Part shown: positions 56,569-64,000 of the stretch, piece by piece
Layout: each line of letters opens with the position of its first letter
How positions within the stretch are numbered: the stretch's first letter is position 1
Assembly: GCA_963703565.1 (NCBI GenBank)
Contig: CAVPEW010000082.1
Coordinates: 26,812 to 90,811 of the forward strand
DNA length: 64,000 nucleotides
Source: CAVPEW01 sp963703565
GTDB taxonomy: Bacteria; Actinomycetota; Acidimicrobiia; Acidimicrobiales; VFJN01
Direction: 5' to 3'
Made by a program: the position numbers and the translations under genes
Notes under the pieces: model-generated
What the model was told of the DNA's origin: nothing
Database searches by the model: none
Seen by the model: only the letters and a program-made list of their open reading frames with translations

Positions 56569-58719
56569 ATGGCCGCGCATCCCGACCTGAGTGCCGAGCA
56601 GGCCTACGTGGACCACGCCTACGAGTGCCTCGAGCGTTCCCGGAGCGAGGCCATACGGCTGCGCTCGATGGTCGAGGTGGGCAGCGGGGGAACCGAGCAG
56701 GCCCGCTGGGAGCGGGAGATGATCGAGGAGAACATCGCCCAGCGGCTCTCCCAGCTCCGCCTCGGCGACGCCAGCCTGGTGTTCGGGCGCATCGACCGCG
56801 CTCGCGAGGCGGGCGGGGAGTCGTTCCACATCGGGCGCCTCGCGGTGTCCGACGACAAGCGCGAACCCGTGGTGGTCGACTGGCGCGCGCCCGTCGCCGA
56901 GCCGTTCTACAGGGCGACGGGACGTGCACCGATGGGTCTGGTGCGTCGCCGCCACTTCGCTACCCGCGGTCGCCAGCTGCTCGGGATCGAGGACGAGCTG
57001 TTCGGCGAGGCCGGCCTGCTCGGCGAAGGGGTGGCCGTGCTCGACGGCTCCGAGCAGGTCCGGGGCCGGTCGACGCTCATCGCCGCCCTCGAGGAGCACC
57101 GCACGGGCCGCTTGGGCGACGTCGTGGCCACGATCCAGGCCGAGCAGGACGAGGTCATCCGTGCCGATCTGCCCGGCATCCTCGTCGTGCAGGGCGGACC
57201 GGGCACCGGCAAGACCGTGGTGGCGTTGCACCGGGCCGCCTACCTGCTCTACACGCACCGGTTCCCTCTCGAGGGTCAGGGTGTGCTCGTGGTCGGCCCC
57301 AACCGGTTGTTCCTGGGCTACATCGAGCAGGTCCTGCCCAGCCTCGGCGAGGCCGGGGTGGAGCTGGTGGTGCTGGCCGACCTGCTCGACGGCGCCGGCG
57401 GCCGTGACCGGGTCCGGGTGGAGGGTCGCGACGACAGCGAGACCGCCCGGGTGAAGGGCGACCTGCGGATGGCCAAGGTCCTGGCCAAGGCGGTGCGAGA
57501 CCGCCAGAGGCCCCTGCGCCGGGATCTCCACGTCGGTTACGGCGTGCAGACGCTGCGACTGTCCGTGGCCGACTCGGCGGCGGTGGTCGCCGACGCCGCC
57601 AGGCGCTTCCGCACCCACAACGCGGGCCGACGCCACGTAGAGGCCGGCGTGATGGCCGCTCTGGCCGCCAGCTCGCGGGTGCCGGTCGAGCCCGCCGAGG
57701 TGGCCGAGCGCCTCGGCGGCGACCCCACGGTGCGCGCAACGCTCGAGGCGATGTGGCCGGTGCTGACCCCGGCCGAGCTGCTCCACGACCTGTTCGGATC
57801 GGGAGCCCTGATCGACCTCGCCGGCGGGTCTCGACTGTCCGACACCGAGCGCAAGGCCCTGCGCCGTCCGCGGGCCGCGTCCGTCGACGAGGTCGTGTGG
57901 AGCGTCGACGACGTGCCCCTCCTCGATGAGGCCCGTTCCCTGCTGGGTGGGCGTCCCCGGCGCCGCCGCCCGGGCGCAACACGCGAGGACGAGGTCAGGA
58001 CCTATGGCCACATCGTCGTCGACGAGGCCCAGGACCTGTCGCCGATGCAGCTGCGGATGCTCGCACGTAGGTCGCTGAACGGTTCGATGACCGTCGTGGG
58101 AGACATCGCGCAGTCGACGGGCGCCTGGGCTCACGGCTCCTGGGACGAGATCCTCGCCGAGCTGCCCCGACGGCGCCCGCCGCGGCGCGCCGAGCTCACC
58201 ATCGGGTACCGCATCCCGGCCCCGTCGATGGAGCTGGCGGCTCGGGTGCTTCGTTGGGCGGCACCGGAGCTGCGTCCGCCGCGCTCGGTGCGCGAGCAGG
58301 GCGAGCCGCCCCGGATCGTTCCGGCCGCGCCGGGCACGTTGGGCGAGGTCGTCGCGGCCGTCACAGCCGACGAGCGCCGTGCCGTCGACCCGGGCAGCGT
58401 CGCAGTGGTGTGTCCCGATGCCATGGTCGGCCGGATCGGCGCCGCGCTCGACGCCGCCGGCCTCGAGGCCGGTCGCGCCCTGCGGCACGGGTTGGACCAC
58501 CAGGTGACCCTGGTCCCTGTGAGCCTGGTCAAGGGCCTCGAGCTCGACGCCGCCGTGGTCGTCGAACCGGCCCGCATCCTGTCCGACTACGTCCAGGGTG
58601 CACGCGCGCTGTACGTGGCGTTGACCCGCGCCACCAAGCGCCTCACCGTCGTCCACGAGGCTCCGCTGCCGGACCTGCTCGCAGACGAGGGTGCGCCGGA
58701 GTCCCTCGCCGCCGGGTGA
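56569..58719 (+). CDS. HelD-like RNA polymerase-associated helicase
   Basis: A 716-residue UvrD-like ATPase. The helical N-terminus (LSAEQAYVDHAYECLERSRS) is the arm that enters the RNA-polymerase secondary channel in HelD. DKREPVVVDWRAPVAEPFYR precedes Walker A ILVVQGGPGTGKTVVALHRA. HIVVDEAQDLSPMQLRMLAR (Walker B), MTVVGDIAQSTGAWAHGSWD and ALYVALTRATKRLTVVHEAP follow. HelD releases stalled polymerase, and some actinobacterial forms confer rifampicin tolerance. GGAGG lies 5 bp before ATG 56569. Confidence 0.88.
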   Translation: MAAHPDLSAEQAYVDHAYECLERSRSEAIRLRSMVEVGSGGTEQARWEREMIEENIAQRLSQLRLGDASLVFGRIDRAREAGGESFHIGRLAVSDDKREPVVVDWRAPVAEPFYRATGRAPMGLVRRRHFATRGRQLLGIEDELFGEAGLLGEGVAVLDGSEQVRGRSTLIAALEEHRTGRLGDVVATIQAEQDEVIRADLPGILVVQGGPGTGKTVVALHRAAYLLYTHRFPLEGQGVLVVGPNRLFLGYIEQVLPSLGEAGVELVVLADLLDGAGGRDRVRVEGRDDSETARVKGDLRMAKVLAKAVRDRQRPLRRDLHVGYGVQTLRLSVADSAAVVADAARRFRTHNAGRRHVEAGVMAALAASSRVPVEPAEVAERLGGDPTVRATLEAMWPVLTPAELLHDLFGSGALIDLAGGSRLSDTERKALRRPRAASVDEVVWSVDDVPLLDEARSLLGGRPRRRRPGATREDEVRTYGHIVVDEAQDLSPMQLRMLARRSLNGSMTVVGDIAQSTGAWAHGSWDEILAELPRRRPPRRAELTIGYRIPAPSMELAARVLRWAAPELRPPRSVREQGEPPRIVPAAPGTLGEVVAAVTADERRAVDPGSVAVVCPDAMVGRIGAALDAAGLEAGRALRHGLDHQVTLVPVSLVKGLELDAAVVVEPARILSDYVQGARALYVALTRATKRLTVVHEAPLPDLLADEGAPESLAAG

Positions 58720-60092
58720 TCGTCGTCGTCGGGGCCGGACCAGCGGGTCTGGTCGCCGCAGGGCGCGCAGCCCGTGCCGGTCACCAGGTGACGGTGTTGG
58801 AGCGCGCTCGCGTGGTGGGCGGCATGGCCGGCTCCTTCGAGGTTGCCGGGATTCGTGTCGACCACGGCAGCCACCGGTTGCACGACGACACCGATCCGAC
58901 GTCGCTGGCCGAGCTGCGCGCGCTGCTCGGCGACGACCTCCAGCGCCGGCCCCGAAACGGCCGGATCCTGCTGGGTGGCCGCTGGCTGGCGTTCCCGTTG
59001 CGCACCACGAACCTGTTGCGTGGACTGCCCGCACCGCTGGCGGCGGCGATGGCCTTCGACGCGTTGACCGGACCCCTGCGTCGAGCCAGGGCAGACACCT
59101 ACGCGGAGGTCGTGAGAGCGGGGCTCGGTCCCACGGTGGCGGCCACCTTCTACGGGCCCTACGCCCGCAAGCTGTGGGGCGTCGGGGGCGACGAGCTCAC
59201 GGGCGAGGTGGCCCGACGTCGCATCTCGGCGAAGGGGCCCGCCGAGGTGGCCGCCCGTCTGGTCCGAGCGCCCCTGGGCCGGGGGGTCGGCTTCTGGTAC
59301 CCCCGCCGCGGGTTCGGCCAGATAGCGGAGGCTCTCGCGGCCGACGCCGTCGCTGCGGGGGTCGACCTGCGCCTGGGGGAGGGCGCGGCCCGCATCGGGG
59401 GGATCGGTGAGTCGACCCTGCGTGTGCGCACCAGCGCCGGCACCTCCATCGACGCAGCGCAGGTGTGGTCCAGCGCCCCGATCGGGGCGCTGACCACGAT
59501 GATCGAGGGTGTCCCCGATGCGGTGGTGGCGGCCGCCGGACGCCTCGAGCACCGGGGCCTCGTGCTGGTCTACCTGGTGCTCGACTCGGGGCGCTGGACG
59601 AGCTTCGACGCGCACTACCTGCCCGGCGCCGACCAGCTCGCGGCTCGGATCTCCGAGCCGCGCAACTACCGAGACTCGCCCGAGGATCCCGCGGGGACCA
59701 CGGTTCTTTGCGCCGAGGTGCCCGCGACGGTGGGCGACGCGGTGTGGGGAGCGGACCCAGACGTGCTCGCGACGCGGCTGATCGACGACTGGAGGAGGGC
59801 GGGGTTGTCGGTGCCCGAGCCGGCGGGGGTCGAGGTGCGCCGCCTGCCGCGCGTCTATCCCGTCTACCGGCCGGGCCACGAGCGCGACCTCGCCGCCGTC
59901 GAGCGGTGGTTGGCTGGTCGGGACGGGCTGGTGAGCTTCGGCCGCCAGGGCCTGTTCGTGGCGGACAACACCCACCACATGGCCGCGATGGCCGATGCGC
60001 TGGTGGGCTCGACCGGCCCCGACGGCCGCCTCGATGCCGCCGCCTGGCGTTCGGCCCGAGAGGGATTTCGCTCCTACGTCGTGGCCGACTGA
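58716..60092 (+). CDS. FAD-dependent amine-oxidase-like oxidoreductase
   Basis: A 458-residue flavoprotein: VIVVVGAGPAGLVAAGRAAR (FAD Rossmann), VVGGMAGSFEVAGIRVDHGS, PRRGFGQIAEALAADAVAAG and a C-terminal LVSFGRQGLFVADNTHHMAA. It resembles UDP-galactopyranose mutase or protoporphyrinogen-oxidase-like enzymes of sugar or lipid metabolism; exact activity is not clear. GTG 58716 overlaps the helD stop (GTGA). Its 3' end overlaps the GT2 gene by 19 bp. Confidence 0.8.
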   Translation: MIVVVGAGPAGLVAAGRAARAGHQVTVLERARVVGGMAGSFEVAGIRVDHGSHRLHDDTDPTSLAELRALLGDDLQRRPRNGRILLGGRWLAFPLRTTNLLRGLPAPLAAAMAFDALTGPLRRARADTYAEVVRAGLGPTVAATFYGPYARKLWGVGGDELTGEVARRRISAKGPAEVAARLVRAPLGRGVGFWYPRRGFGQIAEALAADAVAAGVDLRLGEGAARIGGIGESTLRVRTSAGTSIDAAQVWSSAPIGALTTMIEGVPDAVVAAAGRLEHRGLVLVYLVLDSGRWTSFDAHYLPGADQLAARISEPRNYRDSPEDPAGTTVLCAEVPATVGDAVWGADPDVLATRLIDDWRRAGLSVPEPAGVEVRRLPRVYPVYRPGHERDLAAVERWLAGRDGLVSFGRQGLFVADNTHHMAAMADALVGSTGPDGRLDAAAWRSAREGFRSYVVAD

Positions 60093-60856
60093 GCCCCGGG
60101 ATCGGTTCCGGTGGTGGCGCCGGGGACGAGCCCGGTGTCGTTGCCCGCGCCCTGAAGCCTCTGGCGCGCCAGAGTGGGCAGCACCGCTCGCAGGTACGGC
60201 ACCGGGCGCACGAAGGATCGGCCGTGGCGTCGGAACGCGTAGGTGATGGGGACCTCCGCGTAGCGGAAGCCCTTGGCGGCGAGGTCGACGGTCAGGACCT
60301 GGGCGTAGTTGAAGTCGTGCGCGATGTCCGCGGCCGCGGTCGCGGCCGGCGACAGGGCCCGATAGCCGGACTGTCCGTCGGTGACACCTCGCCAGCCGTG
60401 GCGACGGACCAGGAGGCGCACCAGCATCGTCAGCATCCGGTTGCCCACGACGCGGTGGGCCCGCATGGATCGGGACGCGCCGGCGAAGCGGCTGCCGACC
60501 ACGTAGTCGGCCCTGCCGGCCAGGATCGGGGCTACGACGGCGCCCAGCTCCTCGGGGGCGTACTCGCCGTCGGCGTCTAGGAAGGCCACTGCGACCGCCC
60601 CGCGCCGGGTGCCCTCCATGAGCCCGGCGCGCACCGCGGCCCCCAGACCTCGGTTCGATGCGAACGAGTGCACCTCGGCTCCGGCGGCGAGGGCGCACGC
60701 CGCGGTGTGGTCACCGGATCCGTCGTCGATCACCAGGACCTGGACGGGGTGGGCACCGATGCGGGGGGGGAACCGGCGGACCACGTCGGCGACGCTGGCC
60801 GCCTCGTCGTGAGCAGGCAGGAAGGCCAGCACCGGGGGCGACTCGGCGGGGTCCAT
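60074..60856 (-). CDS. GT2 glycosyltransferase (dolichyl-phosphate mannosyltransferase-like)
   Basis: A 260-residue GT-A enzyme: VLAFLPAHDEAASVADVVRR, VQVLVIDDGSGDHTAACALA, SNRGLGAAVRAGLMEGTRRG, AVAFLDADGEYAPEELGAVV (DxD), GQSGYRALSPAA and ITYAFRRHGRSF. It probably charges a polyprenyl phosphate with a sugar. There is no membrane helix. It is divergent from a polytopic membrane protein that may use the product. Confidence 0.87.
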   Translation of the reverse strand: MDPAESPPVLAFLPAHDEAASVADVVRRFPPRIGAHPVQVLVIDDGSGDHTAACALAAGAEVHSFASNRGLGAAVRAGLMEGTRRGAVAVAFLDADGEYAPEELGAVVAPILAGRADYVVGSRFAGASRSMRAHRVVGNRMLTMLVRLLVRRHGWRGVTDGQSGYRALSPAATAAADIAHDFNYAQVLTVDLAAKGFRYAEVPITYAFRRHGRSFVRPVPYLRAVLPTLARQRLQGAGNDTGLVPGATTGTDPGAQSATT

Positions 60857-60930
60857 CCGGCAATCGTGGCGTCCGTCATCCGTTAGGTCAACTTCACATT
60901 GTTGAGAGGGCTCCGCTACTGTCCCCGGCC

Positions 60931-62455
60931 GTGCCGCGACCGAGGGACGACGCCGCGCCTCGCCGGGCGCCGACGTGGTGGCCGATCGTGGCCGTCGCCG
61001 TCCTGGCCTCGGGGTGGGCGTTGATCGCCCTCGACGCCCGGGCCACCTACGGCGCGCGCACCACCGCGGACGAACCCCAGTACCTGCTCAGCGCCATCTC
61101 GCTGGCCGAGGACCGCGACCTCGACATCCAGGACGAGCTAGCGGCCCGGCGCTGGCGTTCCTTCCACGAGGCGCCGCTGCCCGTGCAGACCGAGGCACTC
61201 GACGACGACGGGACGCTGCGCAGCCCGCACGATCCGCTGCTGCCGGTGTTCCTCGCCGTGCCGGTCGCCCTGGGCGGCTGGGCTGGAGCCAAGCTCGCGA
61301 TGGCCCTGGTGGCGGGCCTGCTGGCCGCCGCCATGGGCTGGGTGGGCTGGCGGCGGCTGTCGCTTCGTCCAGCGACAGTCGCGCTCGTGGTGGGCGCCTT
61401 CTCGCTGACCGCTCCGCTCACCAGCTACGGCACCCAGATCTATCCCGAGCTTCCCGGCCGGCCTGGCCGTCACCGTCGCCATCGGAGCGGGGTTGGGCCC
61501 GCTCGGGCGCCGCGGGTGGGCGGTGCTGGCAGCTGCGATCGTGGCCCTGCCCTGGCTGGGCGTGAAGTACGTGCCCGTGGCGGCTGCGCTGGCGGTGCTG
61601 GGCCTTGTGCGAACCTTCCGCCGACGCCCCGGCCGGGCGTTGGTCGCCGCTGGCGTGCTGGCCGCCGCCGGGCTCGCGTACCTCGTGATCCACCGGCTCG
61701 TCTACGGGGGTTGGACCGTGTACGCGGCCGGTGACCACTTCGTCGCAGGGGAGTGGACCGTCAGCGGCCACGACCCCGACCGGTTCGCTCGCTCGGGACG
61801 GCTCTGGGGCCTGCTCGTCGACCGTGGGTTCGGGCTGGCGGCCTGGTCGCCGGCGTACCTGTGCGCCGTGCCCGCGCTGGCGGCGATGGCCAGGAGGCGC
61901 CCACTGGCCGCGGCCTGGCTGGCGCTTCCGCTCGCAGCCGGCTGGGCCACGGCCACCTGGGTGGCCCTGACCATGCACGGCTGGTGGTGGCCCGGGCGCC
62001 AGGTGGTCGTCGTGGTGCCCTGCATCGTGCTGGCCGTGTGCTGGTGGGTCGACCGGGTCGTGCCCCTGGCGCGCCGCGTGGTGGCCGCGCTGGGTGCGGT
62101 CGGAGCACTCCTGTGGGCGTGGGTCGTGGTCGAGGTGCTCGCGGGCCGCCGGGCGCTCATCGTCGACTTCGAGGCCACGTCCGATCCCGTGTACCGGACC
62201 TGGCGCACCGTCCTCCCGGACTTCCGCGGTTCGACCGGCGCCGACCGGGTTCACCAGGGGGTGTGGCTGGCCGGTCTCGTCCTGCTTGCCCTGTGGGGCT
62301 GGTGGCTGGCGGTGCCGGTGGCGGCCCACCCGACCGAGCCTCCGCCGGGGGGCCCGGCGCCCGGCGGCCCCTCCACCTCACCTTCACCGTTGTCCCTCGT
62401 GTCTGCCGACCCATCCCGGAGGTCCCAGCGTGTCCCTGTTCGAACGACGGCCTGA
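60931..62455 (+). CDS. polytopic membrane protein, glycosyltransferase-like (apparent frameshift)
   Basis: A membrane protein of about 507 residues with roughly ten helices. It opens near GTG 60931 with WWPIVAVAVLASGWALIALD and the loop ATYGARTTADEPQYLLSAIS. At ~61,461 (after TSYGTQIYPELP) a one-base shift continues LAVTVAIGAGLGPLGRRGWA and later VALTMHGWWWPGRQVVVVVP. The DEPQYL loop near helix 1 is typical of GT-C arabinosyl/mannosyl-type transferases using lipid-linked sugars. The GT2 gene beside it could supply that donor. Confidence 0.72.
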
Positions 62456-63134
62456 CCCCCTCGACCTTCGCCCCACCGGCTCCGCGCCGGGTGGCCGGCG
62501 CCGTGCCTGCTTGGGCGCGCTGTGTGTGCTGTGCGTGGGCGTCCTTGGGCTGGCCGCCTGCGGTGACGACGACGGCGGCGACGTCCGTGACTCCGCCTGC
62601 AGCGACACGCCCGCCTCCGGTGGCTCCGCGTCGGGAGGCTCCGCGTCGGGAGGCTCCGCGTCGGGAGGCTCCGCGTCGGGAGGCTCCGCGTCGCAGGACT
62701 GCGAAGCCAGCGCGGCCGCGTCGGGTTCGACCACCGAGGCGGCGTGCGAGACCGTGGGCGACCCGCACAGTGCCGACACCACCGTCGCCGTCACCCTCGA
62801 CGAGTTCTCCGTCGCGCCCGAGGTGCCCAACGCTCCAGCGGGCACGATCGCATTCGAGACGACCAACGAGGGAGACGAACCCCACGAGCTGGTCGTGGCT
62901 CGGGGCCGACCCGACGACATCCGCCTCGTCGACGGAGCCCCCGACGAGGACGCCCTGGGCGACGACCTCATCGGCGAGATCGAGAAGTACCCCGCCGGGG
63001 AGTCGTGCTCGGGAGCCTTCGAGCTCGCCGCCGGCGACTACGTGCTGTTCTGCGCCCTGGTCGAGACCGAGGAGGACGGCACCGTCGAGTCGCACTTCGC
63101 CAAGGGCATGGTCACCACGTTCAGCGTCGACTGA
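62430..63134 (+). CDS. lipoprotein with Gly-Ser repeat and cupredoxin-like domain
   Basis: A 234-residue lipoprotein: signal peptide with lipobox GLAACG, a linker of five GGSAS units, Cys-containing DCEASAAASGSTTEAACETV, then a cupredoxin-like domain (TVAVTLDEFSVAPEVPNAPA; DEPHELVVARGRPDD; GDYVLFCALVETEEDG; ESHFAKGMVTTFSVD). His, Cys, His and Met could bind copper, but the Cys-to-His loop is long. GTG 62430 has GGAGG 7 bp upstream and overlaps the previous gene by 26 bp. Confidence 0.82.
   Translation: MSLFERRPDPLDLRPTGSAPGGRRRACLGALCVLCVGVLGLAACGDDDGGDVRDSACSDTPASGGSASGGSASGGSASGGSASGGSASQDCEASAAASGSTTEAACETVGDPHSADTTVAVTLDEFSVAPEVPNAPAGTIAFETTNEGDEPHELVVARGRPDDIRLVDGAPDEDALGDDLIGEIEKYPAGESCSGAFELAAGDYVLFCALVETEEDGTVESHFAKGMVTTFSVD
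62619..62693 (+). repeat. five 15-bp tandem repeats in a lipoprotein gene
   Basis: Units of GGAGGCTCCGCGTCG; the last four are identical and the first differs at one base (GGTGG...). Each encodes Gly-Gly-Ala/Ser-type linker residues (GGSAS). In-frame copy-number change would alter linker length without breaking the protein. Confidence 0.93.
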
Positions 63135-63158
63135 GAGGGCGGGGCCGGTGGGTCCGCG

Positions 63159-63827
63159 TCAGGTGGTGACCAGGATCCGCCGGCTGGCGAACGAACCGAT
63201 GCCGACGGCACGACCGGCGATCTCCACGGTGGTCGTGCCGTCGGGCGACGAGGCCGTCACCGTCCCGCTGCGCCCCGGGACCAGTGAGGACCCCTCGAGG
63301 AACTCGAGCAGGCCGGGCGTGAACTCGAGCTCCTCGGGGATGCGGTTGACCGTGAAGGCTCGGCCCACCTCGAGGTCGGCCAGCGGGGTCGCCTCCGGAG
63401 CCCGGTAGTCGGCGCCGGGGATCGGGTTGCCGTGAGGGCACGTGGTCGGGTCGCCGAGCGCGGCGACCATCGCCGCCTCGACCGGCGCGGAGATGACGTG
63501 CTCCCACTTGCCGGCCTCCTTGTGGGCGTCGGCCCACGACAGCCCGAGCATGTCGGTGAGGAACCGCTCGGCCAGGCGGTGCCGGCGCACGACTCGCTCG
63601 CCGAGGCGCTGACCGGTCCCGGTCAGCGCGATCCGCGTCCCCGACAGCGCCACCAGGCCTTCCCCCTCGAGCCGGCGCACCATCTCCGACACCGCGGGCC
63701 GCGAGACCATGAGCCGCTCGGCGATGCGAGCCTGGATGACCGCGACATCGTCCTCACGCAGCTCGAAGATGGCCTCGCAGTACTCCTCGAACGCTGGGTG
63801 GAACTCGGGCGTCTGGTACTCGGCCAC
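63159..63827 (-). CDS. DtxR/IdeR/MntR-family metal-dependent regulator
   Basis: A 222-residue repressor: DNA-binding ELREDDVAVIQARIAERLMV and SRPAVSEMVRRLEGEGLVAL; metal-binding dimer domain VVRRHRLAERFLTDMLGLSW, GKWEHVISAPVEAAM and CPHGNPIPGADYR (His, Glu and Cys ligands of IdeR-type sites); C-terminal SH3/FeoA-like domain ending FASRRILVTT. GTG 63827 is preferred to earlier codons. It would sense Fe2+ or Mn2+. Confidence 0.9.
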   Translation of the reverse strand: MAEYQTPEFHPAFEEYCEAIFELREDDVAVIQARIAERLMVSRPAVSEMVRRLEGEGLVALSGTRIALTGTGQRLGERVVRRHRLAERFLTDMLGLSWADAHKEAGKWEHVISAPVEAAMVAALGDPTTCPHGNPIPGADYRAPEATPLADLEVGRAFTVNRIPEELEFTPGLLEFLEGSSLVPGRSGTVTASSPDGTTTVEIAGRAVGIGSFASRRILVTT

Positions 63828-63856
63828 CCGCAGGAGGCTATCGGTAGGGCCTGTGC

Positions 63857-64000
63857 TCAGGGCCCCAGCGCGAAGTCGTGCAGGGACAGCTCGGCGCTGG
63901 TCTTGACTGCCCGTTCTATCGCTTCGCCGCACACGGGTACGGGAAGGGTGCGAGCCGCTCCCACGACGCCGGTCGCCGAACCGGGCTCACCGTGCGGCGA
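63857..64000 (-). CDS. C-terminal end of an unidentified gene, cut by the window edge
   Basis: An open frame enters from the right edge and stops at 63857-63859 (47 codons: ATGVVGAARTLPVPVCGEAI, then ERAVKTSAELSLHDFALGP). It is co-directional with and 29 bp upstream of the DtxR gene, so it may share its operon. Too little is present to name a family. Confidence 0.5.
   Translation of the reverse strand, partial: SPHGEPGSATGVVGAARTLPVPVCGEAIERAVKTSAELSLHDFALGP

Overview
The window is very GC-rich (roughly 70%), densely packed bacterial DNA with GTG/ATG starts and many four-base stop/start overlaps (GTGA, ATGA). The gene content is actinobacterial: CysO, glucosyl-3-phosphoglycerate synthase, DUF3263, a class E sortase, HelD, an IdeR/DtxR-type regulator and the coproporphyrin-type heme enzymes. 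A deep-branching actinobacterium such as a member of Acidimicrobiia is my best inference; no rRNA is present to confirm it. I see no phage, transposase or CRISPR array. One tRNA (Thr-TGT) lies at 3722-3794.

Layout. 0-4.7 kb: a Crp/Fnr regulator divergent from ispD-ispF-rlmB and a SigH-like sigma factor (gene order resembling Bacillus), then tRNA-Thr, DUF3263 and LytR_C proteins. 4.7-9.5 kb: sugar-osmolyte genes (otsB, otsA, glycerate kinase, gpgS). 9.5-11.7 kb: cysO and groEL with two CIRCE elements and a strong terminator. 11.7-26.7 kb: a two-domain cupredoxin lipoprotein, fdhD with a formate-dehydrogenase-like molybdoenzyme, hemQ-larE, a nitroreductase, a CoA-disulfide-reductase-like enzyme, the nitrogen pair glnB-glnD with GlnR-like sites in front, Nudix, PAC2 and GNAT proteins. 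26.7-31.5 kb: an accessory island (ArsR-like regulator, DUF488, superoxide dismutase remnant, DUF59, hemerythrin, membrane-protein remnant, DUF2249, a lone NuoF-like flavoprotein) in which most genes are truncated or internally shortened. 31.7-36.1 kb: a vapBC pair, a ClC channel with a MarR regulator, and ohrR-prxQ. 36-42 kb: engB, a low-molecular-weight phosphatase, prmA, and a divergent MarR/ABC exporter. 42-47 kb: a glycoconjugate locus (GtrA, methyltransferases, an alpha/alpha-barrel protein, a GT4 enzyme). 46-51 kb: MOSC, ABC-F, lnt and sortase. 51-56 kb: an acyl-CoA synthetase and hemE-hemH-hemY. 56.5-64 kb: helD, an FAD oxidoreductase, a GT2 enzyme, a polytopic membrane protein, a lipoprotein with a 15-bp tandem repeat, and a DtxR regulator.

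How they work together. HemE, HemH, HemY and HemQ together supply the late steps of the coproporphyrin heme route from two separated loci. OtsA/OtsB make trehalose, and GpgS (with glycerate kinase nearby) points to glucosylglycerate or methylglucose lipopolysaccharide; the methyltransferase and GT4 genes at 44-46 kb could act in the same polymer. GlnB and GlnD form the nitrogen-signalling pair.

Two features need care. About ten apparent single-base frameshifts interrupt otherwise intact conserved genes (glnD, the ArsR-like gene, ohrR, MOSC, ABC-F, an acyl-CoA synthetase, a membrane protein), clustering at 46.5-48.3 kb; uncorrected indels in the assembly are the simplest explanation. The 26.7-30.1 kb island looks eroded by deletions. 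The most biologically unusual single observations are an apolipoprotein N-acyltransferase homologue with Ser at the catalytic Cys position, the paired CIRCE elements, and the GlnR-like spacing before glnB.
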